From contig NZ_POAF01000004.1 in NCBI RefSeq assembly GCF_003309065.1, positions 290,136-354,135 on the forward strand: a stretch of 64,000 nt of DNA. Reading direction: 5' to 3'. Below are positions 44,151 through 52,829 of this stretch, one piece after another. Within the stretch, counting starts at the first letter, position 1. Every line of letters starts with the position of its first letter. The translations under genes were made by a program, and so were the position numbers. The notes under the pieces are model-generated. The model did not search any database. It was not told the DNA's origin and saw nothing but the letters and a program-made list of their open reading frames with translations. The DNA comes from Glutamicibacter soli (lineage in GTDB: Bacteria > Actinomycetota > Actinomycetes > Actinomycetales > Micrococcaceae).

Positions 44151-46178
44151 ATGACTATCATGGCACCGCGCAACAAGCTCGTGGCGCGCCTGAGCGACTC
44201 GGGCGCCCGCTTCAAGTCACTGACGCTGGGTTCGAAAATCGCCCTGACCTTCCTGCTGGTTATCGGCGTCATCGCGGTCATCGCGCCGCTGATCGCCCCG
44301 CACGACCCGCTGGCCACCGGAATCCCCGCCCAGCCGCCCAGCGCCGAGAACCCCTTCGGCACCGACCGTCTGGGCCGAGACATCTTCTCGCGCCTGCTCT
44401 ACGGCGCCCAGTCCTCGCTGCTCGTGGGCCTCGGCTCGGTAGCGCTGGCCCTGCTGGCCGGCGGCCTGCTCGGCTCGCTGGCGGCCACCGGCTCCAAGTG
44501 GGCCAACGAGACCATCATGCGCATCATGGACATGCTCATGGCGTTCCCGGGCATCGCCCTGGCCGCCGCGCTGCTGGCTTCGCTGGGCAACACTCTGCCG
44601 GTCATCATCATCTCCATCGCCGTGATCTACACCCCGCAGATCGCCCGCGTGGTGCGCGCCAACGTGCTGGCCCAGTGGGGCGAGGACTACGTGCGCGCCG
44701 AACGCGTGATCGGCGCCGGACGCTTCTTCATCCTCATCACCCACGTGGTGCGCAACTGCGCCGCCCCCGTGCTGGTGTTCGCCACCGTGATGGTCGCCGA
44801 CGCGATCATCCTCGAAGCCTCGCTCTCCTTCCTCGGAGCGGGCATCCAGGACCCGGCTCCGAGCTGGGGCAACGTGATCTCCTACGGCCGCACCCTGGTG
44901 CTCAACGGCGCCTGGTGGGCCACCACCTTCGCCGGTTTGACCATCCTGCTGACCGTGCTGGCGTTGAACATCCTGGCCGAAGGCATGACCGACGCGCTGG
45001 TCAACGTCAAGGGCTCGGCCAAGAAGAAGGCCGCCGGCGAGGAAAAGGCGCAGGTCGCCAAGCAGGCAGCTGACACCGCCGAAGCCGAACGCCTGGAAGC
45101 CGAACTCGCCGCGCTGGCGGCCACCGAGGCCGCGCGCACCGACCGCCTGGTGCTCGACGCGTCCTCCGGGACCCCGCGCACCATCCTCGAGGTCAAGAAC
45201 CTGTCCATCCGCTTCCCGCAACGCTACGAGGACACCCCGATCGTGCAGAACGTGTCATTCTCGGTGCGCGAGGGCGAGACCATGGCGCTGGTCGGGGAAT
45301 CCGGCTGCGGCAAGTCCATCACCTCGCTGGCCATCATGGGCCTGCTGGGCCCCAGCGCCAAGTTGTCGGGCTCCATCACCTTCGAGGGCCGCGAGCTGCT
45401 GCCGGCCACCGCCGACGGCGGAACCCTGGCCGGGGACGACAAGGTCTACAAGGGCCTGCGCGGCGAGCAGATCGCCATGGTCTACCAGGATGCGCTGTCT
45501 AGCCTGAACCCCTCGATGCTCGTGGGCGACCAGCTGCGCCAGCTGACCCGCCGCGGCGGGCGCAAGAGCCCCGAGGAGCTGCTGACCCTGGTGAAGCTGG
45601 ATGCGGCGCGGACCATGAAGTCCTACCCGCACGAGCTCTCCGGCGGACAGCGCCAGCGTGTGCTGATCGCCATGGCCCTCTCGCGCAGCCCCAAGCTGGT
45701 GGTCTGCGACGAGCCGACCACCGCGCTGGACGTCACCGTGCAGAAGCAGGTCGTGGACCTGCTCAACGAGCTGCGCGAGCAGCTAGGCTTCGCGATGGTC
45801 TTCGTCTCCCACGACCTGGCCCTGGTGGCCTCGCTGGCGCACCGTGTCACCGTGATGTACGCCGGACAGGTGGTCGAATCCGGGCCGATCAGCGACGTGC
45901 TGATCGCCCCGCACCACGAATACACCCGCGGCCTGCTTGGCGCGGTGCTCTCCATCGAGTCGCAGGCCGACCGCCTGCACCAGATCCCCGGCACCGTCCC
46001 CAGCCCGTACGACTTCGCCGACGGCGACCGCTTCGCCGAGCGCTCCCAGCGCCCGGATGCCGACCCGGATGCGCACCTGGCCTTCGTGCCGGTGTCCGCC
46101 GGCAGCGAGCACCGCTGGGCAAGCCACCGCGGCGCGGGCGACACCCCGGTTGCAGAACAGTCAGGAGCAGCGCGATGA
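44151..46178 (+). CDS. Fused ABC permease-ATPase (DppC-DppD fusion)
   Basis: A 675-residue two-part protein. Residues about 20-290 are a DppC-type permease with NPFGTDRLGRDIFSRLLYGAQ and the EAA loop EDYVRAERVIGAG. An Ala/Glu/Lys-rich linker of about 55 residues follows. Residues about 340-640 are a DppD-type ATPase with Walker A GESGCGKS, Q-loop, signature LSGGQRQRV and Walker B VVCDEPTTALD. The two are normally separate genes. The frame is continuous, and the charged linker argues for a real fusion. The 3' end overlaps the next ATPase gene by 4 bases. Confidence 0.9.
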   Translation: MTIMAPRNKLVARLSDSGARFKSLTLGSKIALTFLLVIGVIAVIAPLIAPHDPLATGIPAQPPSAENPFGTDRLGRDIFSRLLYGAQSSLLVGLGSVALALLAGGLLGSLAATGSKWANETIMRIMDMLMAFPGIALAAALLASLGNTLPVIIISIAVIYTPQIARVVRANVLAQWGEDYVRAERVIGAGRFFILITHVVRNCAAPVLVFATVMVADAIILEASLSFLGAGIQDPAPSWGNVISYGRTLVLNGAWWATTFAGLTILLTVLALNILAEGMTDALVNVKGSAKKKAAGEEKAQVAKQAADTAEAERLEAELAALAATEAARTDRLVLDASSGTPRTILEVKNLSIRFPQRYEDTPIVQNVSFSVREGETMALVGESGCGKSITSLAIMGLLGPSAKLSGSITFEGRELLPATADGGTLAGDDKVYKGLRGEQIAMVYQDALSSLNPSMLVGDQLRQLTRRGGRKSPEELLTLVKLDAARTMKSYPHELSGGQRQRVLIAMALSRSPKLVVCDEPTTALDVTVQKQVVDLLNELREQLGFAMVFVSHDLALVASLAHRVTVMYAGQVVESGPISDVLIAPHHEYTRGLLGAVLSIESQADRLHQIPGTVPSPYDFADGDRFAERSQRPDADPDAHLAFVPVSAGSEHRWASHRGAGDTPVAEQSGAAR

Positions 46179-46981
46179 GTAACACCGTGCAGAGTCCGGT
46201 CATCGAACTCAAGGACATCCACGTGCACCACAAGATCCGCGGCGGCAAGCTCTTCTCGCCGCGGTTGGTCAAGGCAGTGAACGGCGTGGACTTCGCGGTT
46301 AGCCGCGGCGAGACCGTAGGCATCGTGGGCGAGTCCGGCTGCGGCAAGTCCACCCTGGCCTCCGTGCTGGTCGGCCTGCAGGAGCCAACCAGCGGCACCG
46401 TCCTGTTCCAGGGCGAGCCGGTGGGCCGGCGCAACGCCGCCGCGCGCAAGAGCTTCGGACGCTCGGTCGGCGTGGTCTTCCAGGACCCGGCCACCGCGCT
46501 GAACCCGCGCATGAGCATCATGGACACGCTCACCGATCCGCTGCGCGTGCACGGCATCGGCACCGCGGCCAGCCGCCGGGCCAAGGCCCTGGCGCTGCTC
46601 TCCGTGGTGGGCCTGCCGCCCTCGGCCGCCTCCGCGCTGCCCAGCCAGGTCTCCGGCGGCCAGCGCCAGCGTGTGGCCATCGCCCGCTCGCTGGCCCTTG
46701 AGCCCGAAGTCATCGTCGCGGACGAGCCGACCAGCGCGCTGGACGTCTCAGTGCGCGCACAGGTGCTGAATCTGCTCACCGACCTGAAAGCGCAGCTGAA
46801 CCTGGGCATGGTGTTCATCTCCCACGACATCCAGACCGTGCGCTACGTTTCGGACCGCATCTGCGTGATGAACGCCGGGCAGATTGTGGAAGAGGGCGAC
46901 GCGGCGCAGGTCTTCGACACCCCGTCCAACGACTACACCCGCACCCTGCTCGGCGCCGCCCCCGCGCTGCTGGAGCACTAG
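46175..46981 (+). CDS. ABC importer ATPase, DppF/OppF type
   Basis: A 268-residue ATPase with Walker A GESGCGKST, signature VSGGQRQRV, Walker B VIVADEPTSALD and switch histidine in FISHDIQTV. It pairs with the ATPase half of the preceding fusion to give a heterodimeric motor. Slightly shorter than many OppF proteins because it lacks the C-terminal iron-sulfur/oligopeptide extension. Overlaps the fusion gene by 4 bases. Confidence 0.9.
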   Translation: MSNTVQSPVIELKDIHVHHKIRGGKLFSPRLVKAVNGVDFAVSRGETVGIVGESGCGKSTLASVLVGLQEPTSGTVLFQGEPVGRRNAAARKSFGRSVGVVFQDPATALNPRMSIMDTLTDPLRVHGIGTAASRRAKALALLSVVGLPPSAASALPSQVSGGQRQRVAIARSLALEPEVIVADEPTSALDVSVRAQVLNLLTDLKAQLNLGMVFISHDIQTVRYVSDRICVMNAGQIVEEGDAAQVFDTPSNDYTRTLLGAAPALLEH

Positions 46982-47055
46982 CCGCCGGCATCCTTGCGGG
47001 CACAGAAGAATTCGACCCGGCGTCCGCCGGATCATCAGTAGAAAGAACAAGTTTC

Positions 47056-47997
47056 GTGGCATTTGCGAACAACCCCAAGTACACCGGCGTCATCCCGCCG
47101 GTAGTCACCCCGCGCACCGCCGAGGGCGCCATCGACGTGCCGGGCCTGCGCTCGGTCGTGGAGCACCTGGTTACCGGGGGAGTGACCGGCCTGTTCGTGC
47201 TCGGCTCCTCCGGCGAGGTCCCCTACATGACCAACGCCGAACGCGAGCTGGCGGTCTCCACCATCGCCGAGGCCAACAACGGCCGCGTGCCGCTGATCGT
47301 CGGCGCCAACGAGCAGACCACGCAGCGCGTCATCGAGGAAGGCCGCCGCATGATCGAGCTCGGCGCCCAGGCGCTGGTGGTCACCACCCCGTACTACGCG
47401 CTGTCCAACGCCGCGGAGATCGAGGCGCACTTCCGCATCATCCACGCAGCCCTGGACATCGACATCTTCGCCTACGACGTGCCGGTGCGCACCCACGTGA
47501 AGCTGCCGCTGGACGTGGCGATCCGCCTGGCCACCGACGGGGTCATTGCCGGCGTCAAGGATTCCTCGGGCGATGACGTCTCTTTCCGCCAGCTGCTGCT
47601 GGCCACCAGCCACATCGAGGGATTCTCCGTCTTCACCGGCCACGAGGTCGTCGTCGACGGCGCGCTGCTCGGCGGCGCGCACGGTGTGGTTCCGGGCCTG
47701 GGCAACGTGGATCCGGCCGGCTACCGCCGCTTGTTCGACGCCGCCGTGGCCGGCGACTGGGCGCAGGCCGCCAAGGAGCAGGACCGCCTGGCCCGCGTCT
47801 TCGACATCGTCTACACCCCTGATTCCTCCCGCGTCTCCGGCGGCGCCGCAGGCCTGGGCGCCTTCAAGACCGCCCTGGTGGAGATGGGCGTCATCGCCGG
47901 CAACACCATGAGCGCGCCGATGGCCGACCTGAACGACTCCGAGGCCGCCGCCATCCGCGAAATCCTGGCCGAGACCGGCTTGCTGGGCGCCAAGTAG
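47056..47997 (+). CDS. nanA: N-acetylneuraminate lyase (DHDPS family)
   Basis: A 313-residue TIM-barrel aldolase of the dihydrodipicolinate synthase family. It has GVIPPVVTPRTAEGAID, FVLGSSGEVPYMTNAER, VVTTPYYAL with the catalytic tyrosine, and the Schiff-base lysine in GVIAGVKDSSGDD. Beside nanK, nanE and a sialidase it most probably splits N-acetylneuraminate to pyruvate and N-acetylmannosamine. GTG 47056 lies behind AGAAAGAA. Sequence alone cannot exclude another 2-keto acid lyase. Confidence 0.87.
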   Translation: MAFANNPKYTGVIPPVVTPRTAEGAIDVPGLRSVVEHLVTGGVTGLFVLGSSGEVPYMTNAERELAVSTIAEANNGRVPLIVGANEQTTQRVIEEGRRMIELGAQALVVTTPYYALSNAAEIEAHFRIIHAALDIDIFAYDVPVRTHVKLPLDVAIRLATDGVIAGVKDSSGDDVSFRQLLLATSHIEGFSVFTGHEVVVDGALLGGAHGVVPGLGNVDPAGYRRLFDAAVAGDWAQAAKEQDRLARVFDIVYTPDSSRVSGGAAGLGAFKTALVEMGVIAGNTMSAPMADLNDSEAAAIREILAETGLLGAK

Positions 47998-48008
47998 GTC
48001 CGCCCGGA

Positions 48009-48956
48009 ATGCAGCACAACCCCCGCGGCGCCGGTGCGGTGATCGCCCTGGACCTGGGCGGCACCAAGATCGCCGGCGCCGTCATGGACCCGCAAGCCGG
48101 CATCCTAGCCTCGGGCGGACTGCCCACCCCTGCCACGCAGGGCGCCGACGCGGTGCTCGACGCCATGGCCAAACTGGTCGCCGACCTGCGATCCCGGGCC
48201 CGGTGCGGCATCGACGGCCTGGGCCTGGGCGCGGCCGGGGTCATCGACCCGGCCACCGCCCGCGTGCTCTCGGCCACCGACACCATCTCCGGCTGGGCGG
48301 GCACCGACCTTGCCGGCCAGATGTTCCAGCGCACGGGTCTTGAGACCCGTGCGGTCAACGACGTGCACGCGCACGGGCTGGGCGAAGCCCGGTTCGGCGC
48401 GGGCCGCGGCGCCCGCGAGGTGCTGCTGCTGGCCGTGGGTACCGGCATCGGCGGCTCCCACCTCATTGACGGGCAGGCGCACACCGGCGCCCACCGCGTG
48501 GCCGGGCACATGGGCCACATCGACTCCCCGCTAGCCGCAGGGATCCCGTGCTCCTGCGGACGCACCGGGCACCTGGAAGCCATCGCCGCCGGGCCTGCCA
48601 TCCACCGCCACTACCTGCGGCTGGGCGGAAACCCGGAGGCTGTCGATACCCGCGCGGTGGCAAAGCTGGCCGAATCCGGCGACAAACTTGCGGTGACGGC
48701 GCTGCGCACCGGGGCCCTGGCCGCGGGCAGGGCCGCTGGATCGCTGGCGAACATCCTGGACCCCGAGCTGGTCATCATCTCCGGCGGCATGGCGCACGCC
48801 GGGCCCGCCTGGTGGCAGTGGCTGCGCGAAGGCTACGCGGCTTCCGCGATCGACTCGCTGCAGGGCACGCAGCTGGTGCCCGCGCAGCTGGGCACTACCG
48901 CGGCGTTCTACGGCGCCGCCAGCCTGTTCTGGACCCCTGAAAGGACAACTCCCTGA
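48009..48956 (+). CDS. nanK: ROK-family N-acetylmannosamine kinase
   Basis: A 315-residue ROK kinase: AVIALDLGGTKIAGAVMD (phosphate 1), AVNDVHAHGLGEARFGAGRG, GTGIGGSHLIDG, and the ROK signature region AGHMGHIDSPLAAGIPCSCGRTGHLEA. In most ROK kinases the zinc site is CxCGxxGCxE; here the third cysteine is replaced by histidine (CSCGRTGHLE), which could still bind zinc. It phosphorylates ManNAc to ManNAc-6-P. Its TGA overlaps the nanE ATG. Confidence 0.88.
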   Translation: MQHNPRGAGAVIALDLGGTKIAGAVMDPQAGILASGGLPTPATQGADAVLDAMAKLVADLRSRARCGIDGLGLGAAGVIDPATARVLSATDTISGWAGTDLAGQMFQRTGLETRAVNDVHAHGLGEARFGAGRGAREVLLLAVGTGIGGSHLIDGQAHTGAHRVAGHMGHIDSPLAAGIPCSCGRTGHLEAIAAGPAIHRHYLRLGGNPEAVDTRAVAKLAESGDKLAVTALRTGALAAGRAAGSLANILDPELVIISGGMAHAGPAWWQWLREGYAASAIDSLQGTQLVPAQLGTTAAFYGAASLFWTPERTTP

Positions 48957-49645
48957 TGCTGCTGACCCCAGCCCAACTTGAAAGCCTGCGGGGCAAACTC
49001 ATCGTTTCCGCGCAGGCCTACCCCGGCGAGCCCATGCGGCTGCCGCAGACCATGGCTCAGGTGGCCGCCTCGGCGGTCATCGGCGGCGCGGCCGCGGTGC
49101 GCGTGCAGGGGCTCGCGGACATCCAGTTTACCCGTTCCGCGGTGGAAGTTCCGGTCATCGGCCTATTCAAGGACGGCCACGAGGGCGTGTTCATCACGCC
49201 CACCGTGCACCACGCGCTGGCCGTGGCCCAGGCTGGGGCACACATCGTGGCGCTGGACGGCACCCGCCGCGAGCGGCCCGACGGGCTGAGTCTGGAGCAG
49301 ACCGTGCGCGCCGTGCACGAGCGCTCCGGCGCCCTGGTCATGGCCGACTGTGGTTCGCTGAGCGACGCGCTGGCCGCTGCCGAGGCCGGAGCCGACCTGA
49401 TCGGCACCACGCTGGCCGGCTACACCGGCGAACGCGCGAAGACCGACGGCCCGGACCTGGAACTGATCGGGCAGATCGCCGCGGCCGGGCTGGACCGCCC
49501 GCTGGTGGCCGAAGGCCGCATCCACACCCCGGCGCAGGCCCGCGCGGCCGTGGACGCCGGCGCCTTCGCGGTGGTAGTGGGCACCGCCATCACCCACCCG
49601 GCAACCATCGCCTCCTGGTTCGGCGACGCGCTGGCCGCCGACTGA
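48956..49645 (+). CDS. nanE: N-acetylmannosamine-6-phosphate 2-epimerase
   Basis: A 229-residue TIM-barrel NanE converting ManNAc-6-P to GlcNAc-6-P. It has LRGKLIVSAQAYPGEPM, RVQGLADIQFTR, PVIGLFKDGHEGVFITPT, LDGTRRERPDG, MADCGSLSDALAAAEAG and VVVGTAITHP. Translationally coupled to nanK. GlcNAc-6-P then needs NagA/NagB, which are not in this window. Confidence 0.92.
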   Translation: MLLTPAQLESLRGKLIVSAQAYPGEPMRLPQTMAQVAASAVIGGAAAVRVQGLADIQFTRSAVEVPVIGLFKDGHEGVFITPTVHHALAVAQAGAHIVALDGTRRERPDGLSLEQTVRAVHERSGALVMADCGSLSDALAAAEAGADLIGTTLAGYTGERAKTDGPDLELIGQIAAAGLDRPLVAEGRIHTPAQARAAVDAGAFAVVVGTAITHPATIASWFGDALAAD

Positions 49646-49675
49646 GTTGCCAGCGGCACCGCGTCGAACACCCCA

Positions 49676-49886
49676 CCCGTGCGGCGGGCCGAGCCCCTCG
49701 GCGCGCTGCACGGGCTACGCATATTTAAGTTGTAAGTTCGCTTTTGACTAGTATTTAAATATTCAAAATATTGATAATTTAACTACCAAACGTAACGCCG
49801 AACACATAAGCTGGGTGTGACGTCCCACGTCGTACATCTGAAGAAACTCGGAACCCCCATTTCCCGAGTGAAAGGAACCAGCCCCG
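49676..49886 (+). promoter_or_regulatory. Hairpin and AT-rich leader upstream of nanH
   Basis: CCCGTGC (49676-49682) pairs with GCACGGG (49708-49714), with GCCGAG/CTCGGC inside: a likely terminator for nanE, though without a clear T-run. From about 49720 to 49790 the sequence is strikingly AT-rich (TATTTAAATATTCAAAATAT), unlike the rest of the window, and probably holds the nanH promoter. GAAAGGAACC at 49870-49879 is the nanH ribosome site. Confidence 0.55.
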
Positions 49887-52754
49887 ATGAAATTCCCCGA
49901 TCGTCATCGCCGCCGATCCATTGCCCTGGCCGTGGCAGTCTCATTGGCTCTGCCGCTGTCGATGATGCCGGCAGCCAATGCCTCCGGCTCGCTCAGCACG
50001 CCAAACCCCGCCGACGCACCCGGCCAGTTCTCAGAGGTCAACCTCGGGCAGGACCGCACCGAGGCGAACTTCTTCTACCGCATCCCGGCTCTGGCCCACG
50101 TGGGCGACGGCGTCGTGCTGGCCTCCTGGGACGCGCGCCCGGGCAGCGCCGCCGATGCCCCCAACCCCAACACCATCGTCCAGCGCCGCAGCGTCGACAA
50201 TGGCAAGACCTGGGGACCGATGACCACCGTGGCTGCGGGCTTCACCGGCAGCGTCAGCGAAAGCAAATACGGCTACTCCGACCCGAGCTATGTCGTCGAT
50301 GAGGAATCCGGAAAGATCTTCAACTTCTTCGTCTACTCCAAGGACCAGGGCTTCCACGGGAGCACTTGGGGCAATGACGACGCCAACCGCCAGGTCATCA
50401 GCGCCGCCGTGATCGAGTCCACGGACGGCGGCGAAACCTGGAGCGCTCCGCGGTTGATCACCGACGTCGCCAAGCCGGGGGACGGTCCCGTGCCGGGCGC
50501 GGTGCGCAGCACCTTCGCCACCTCCGGCGCCGGTATCCAGGTCACCCGCGGGGAGTACAAAGGCCGACTGATCCAGCAATACGCCGGCGACGTGATGCAG
50601 GCCAACGGCTCGCGGACCTACCAGGCGTACTCCGTGTACTCGGACGACCACGGGGCCACCTGGCAGCGCGGCGAATTCACCGGAACCTCCATGGACGAGA
50701 ACAAGATCGTGGAGCTCTCCGACGGCAGGATCATGCTCAACTCGCGCGATTCCGCCGGAGGCGGCTTCCGCAAGGTCGCCATTTCCGAAGACGGCGGGCA
50801 CAGCTACTCCAAGGTGAGCCAGGACCGCCAGCTGCCCGATCCGACTAACAACGCGCACCTGACCCAGATGTTCCCCGACGCCGCCGCGGGAAGCGATGAG
50901 GCCAAGAAGCTGCTCTACACCGGCGCCAACTCGCAGACCGGCCGCGAGAACGTCTCGGCCCGCGTCTCCTGCGACGACGGGCAGACCTGGCCGGGACTGC
51001 GCACCATCCGGCGCGGGTTCTCCGCTTATTCGGTGGCAACCGCCCAGGCCGACGGCCAGTTCGGCGTCTTCTACGAAGGCAACTACACCGACTCCATGAT
51101 GTACGCCTCCTTCGACGAGGAATGGCTGAACTACGTGTGCGCACCAATGTCCGCGCCGAAGCTCACCCTGGACGCCGGGCAGAGCGCCACCATGGAGGTG
51201 ACGATCACCAACCAGGAAAACCATGCGATCAGCGGCATCCTGCAGGTGCAGCAGAGCAGCCAGGTCTCCTCCGAGCCGGTCGCCGTTGAGCAGCTCGCAG
51301 CCAAGGAGCAGCGCAGCATTCAGCTTCCGGTCACCGCCTCCGTGGTGGCCAACGGCAAGCAGCGGCTGCAGCTGCAGTTCACCGAGGCCGGCGGCAAGAT
51401 GTCGCAGGCTCTCGTGGAAGCGGAGATCGCCGGCAAGGAAGTGACCGGGCTGGAGATCTCCGGGGAGCGGGCCGATGCGGGACGTGACCTTGCGGCCGCC
51501 CCGTACCAGGCCGGTGAGAAGCTGCCCTACACCTTCACCGTGAAGAACGCCGGCAACGTCAACCAGTGGGTGGTTCCGACCGAGGGCAACTTCGCGCCGT
51601 TCGCCGCCCGGCCCGTCGGGCAGCCCAGCGACGCGGGCAACTGCCGCTATTCGAACCTCGCGGCCGGCACATCCTATAGCTGCGCCACCCCTCGCCACAC
51701 CGTGACCGAGGCGGAGCTCGCCGACGGCTTTTTCGTCCCGAAGACCACCTGGACCGCCGGTAAGCTCGACGACCACGCCAAGGTGCTCAACGACTACGTG
51801 ATCACCTCCGACGAGGTCGACGTGCTGGAGCGGCGTCCGTCGCTGTCCGCCGAGGCCTCCGACCCGGTATTCAAGGACCTGGATGCCGACGGCTACGCGT
51901 CGGCCGGGGACACCGTCACCTACGAGGCGAGCGTGCGCAACAGCGGCAACGTCCGCCTGACCGGTCTGCAAGGCGCCGGCTGGGAAGCGGAGGAACTCGC
52001 CGCAGGCGGCAGCTCGACGGTGAAGATCACCCGCACGCTGACGGCCGCGCACATCGAGGCCGGCGTGCTGGCCGCAGGCACGGAAACCGTCGAGGGATTC
52101 AACGGCCTGCGCGTGGCGAGCGCGGAGCTGAAGCTGTCCGAGCTGAAGCTGAACGTGGCGCCGAAGGACGACGCGACCGCCAAGCCTGCCAAGGCGGTGC
52201 TCTCCGATGACAACGGGCACGATACCGGCCTGAAGGACGGGGACTACACCGTCACCATGAACCTGTGGCACGGCTCCAACGCCTCGCAGTTCATCCTGCT
52301 GGAGGACGGCCGGGAGATCTCCCGGCAGACCCTGGTGTCCGCCTCCCCGGAGGCGCAGCAGGCCCGGGTTCAGGTCAAGGGCAAGAAGAACGGCACCTAC
52401 GAATACCAGGGCGTGCTGGTCAACGCGGCCGGAAGCACCAAGACCCAAATGCTCAAGGTCAAGGTCAAGGACGCGAACCCGGGCACCCCGGTGCTCAGCG
52501 CCAGGACCGGCTCTGCAGCAGGGGAGCTGACGCTGACCACCGACATGTGGTGGGGCACCAACGCGACCGGATACCAGCTGTTCGAGAACGGCAAGCTGAT
52601 CGACTCGCAGGACCTGGTGGCGGCCACGCCGGCCGCCCAGCAGGTGGCGACGGTGCTCCGCGACCGCGCGCCGGGGAGCTATGAGTACCAGGTGAAGCTG
52701 AGCAACGACGCAGGCGAATCGAGCAGCAAGGTTCGCACCGTCCGCGTGAAGTAG
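49887..52754 (+). CDS. nanH: Secreted sialidase (GH33) with C-terminal accessory domains
   Basis: 955 residues. A signal peptide (HRRRSIALAVAVSLALPLSMMPAAN, in parts, cut near ANA-SGS) leads to a GH33 beta-propeller (about 45-410). This has the FYRIP motif (FFYRIPALA) and Asp boxes SVDNGKTW, STDGGETW, SDDHGATW, SEDGGHSY and SCDDGQTW. About 420-750 are NEW3/CARDB-like beta domains (TNQENHAISGILQVQ; VKNAGNVNQW; VRNSGNVRLTG). About 770-955 are two copies of a chitinase-type beta domain (NLWHGSNASQFILLEDG and MWWGTNATGYQLFENG). No LPxTG anchor is present, so it is released. It frees sialic acid for the importer encoded upstream. Confidence 0.93.
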   Translation: MKFPDRHRRRSIALAVAVSLALPLSMMPAANASGSLSTPNPADAPGQFSEVNLGQDRTEANFFYRIPALAHVGDGVVLASWDARPGSAADAPNPNTIVQRRSVDNGKTWGPMTTVAAGFTGSVSESKYGYSDPSYVVDEESGKIFNFFVYSKDQGFHGSTWGNDDANRQVISAAVIESTDGGETWSAPRLITDVAKPGDGPVPGAVRSTFATSGAGIQVTRGEYKGRLIQQYAGDVMQANGSRTYQAYSVYSDDHGATWQRGEFTGTSMDENKIVELSDGRIMLNSRDSAGGGFRKVAISEDGGHSYSKVSQDRQLPDPTNNAHLTQMFPDAAAGSDEAKKLLYTGANSQTGRENVSARVSCDDGQTWPGLRTIRRGFSAYSVATAQADGQFGVFYEGNYTDSMMYASFDEEWLNYVCAPMSAPKLTLDAGQSATMEVTITNQENHAISGILQVQQSSQVSSEPVAVEQLAAKEQRSIQLPVTASVVANGKQRLQLQFTEAGGKMSQALVEAEIAGKEVTGLEISGERADAGRDLAAAPYQAGEKLPYTFTVKNAGNVNQWVVPTEGNFAPFAARPVGQPSDAGNCRYSNLAAGTSYSCATPRHTVTEAELADGFFVPKTTWTAGKLDDHAKVLNDYVITSDEVDVLERRPSLSAEASDPVFKDLDADGYASAGDTVTYEASVRNSGNVRLTGLQGAGWEAEELAAGGSSTVKITRTLTAAHIEAGVLAAGTETVEGFNGLRVASAELKLSELKLNVAPKDDATAKPAKAVLSDDNGHDTGLKDGDYTVTMNLWHGSNASQFILLEDGREISRQTLVSASPEAQQARVQVKGKKNGTYEYQGVLVNAAGSTKTQMLKVKVKDANPGTPVLSARTGSAAGELTLTTDMWWGTNATGYQLFENGKLIDSQDLVAATPAAQQVATVLRDRAPGSYEYQVKLSNDAGESSSKVRTVRVK

Positions 52755-52763
52755 CCAAACGTC

Positions 52764-52795
52764 GGGGCCCGTCCAAGGAAACTTGGATGGGCCCC
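52764..52795. terminator. Terminator after nanH
   Basis: GGGGCCCGTCCAAG (52764-52777) pairs with CTTGGATGGGCCCC (52782-52795) around GAAA, with one G-T pair. It lies between two converging genes. Confidence 0.85.
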
Positions 52796-52829
52796 TCGCG
52801 GTTAAGGGCGGCTCGCGGCGGGCTGGGCG

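Noticed and set aside
50031..52448. Very long open frame antisense to the sialidase gene
   Set aside because: GC-rich third positions produce long antisense frames; the translation is low-complexity (Gly, His, Val, Leu-rich) and the sense strand is a clear sialidase with signal peptide and Asp boxes.
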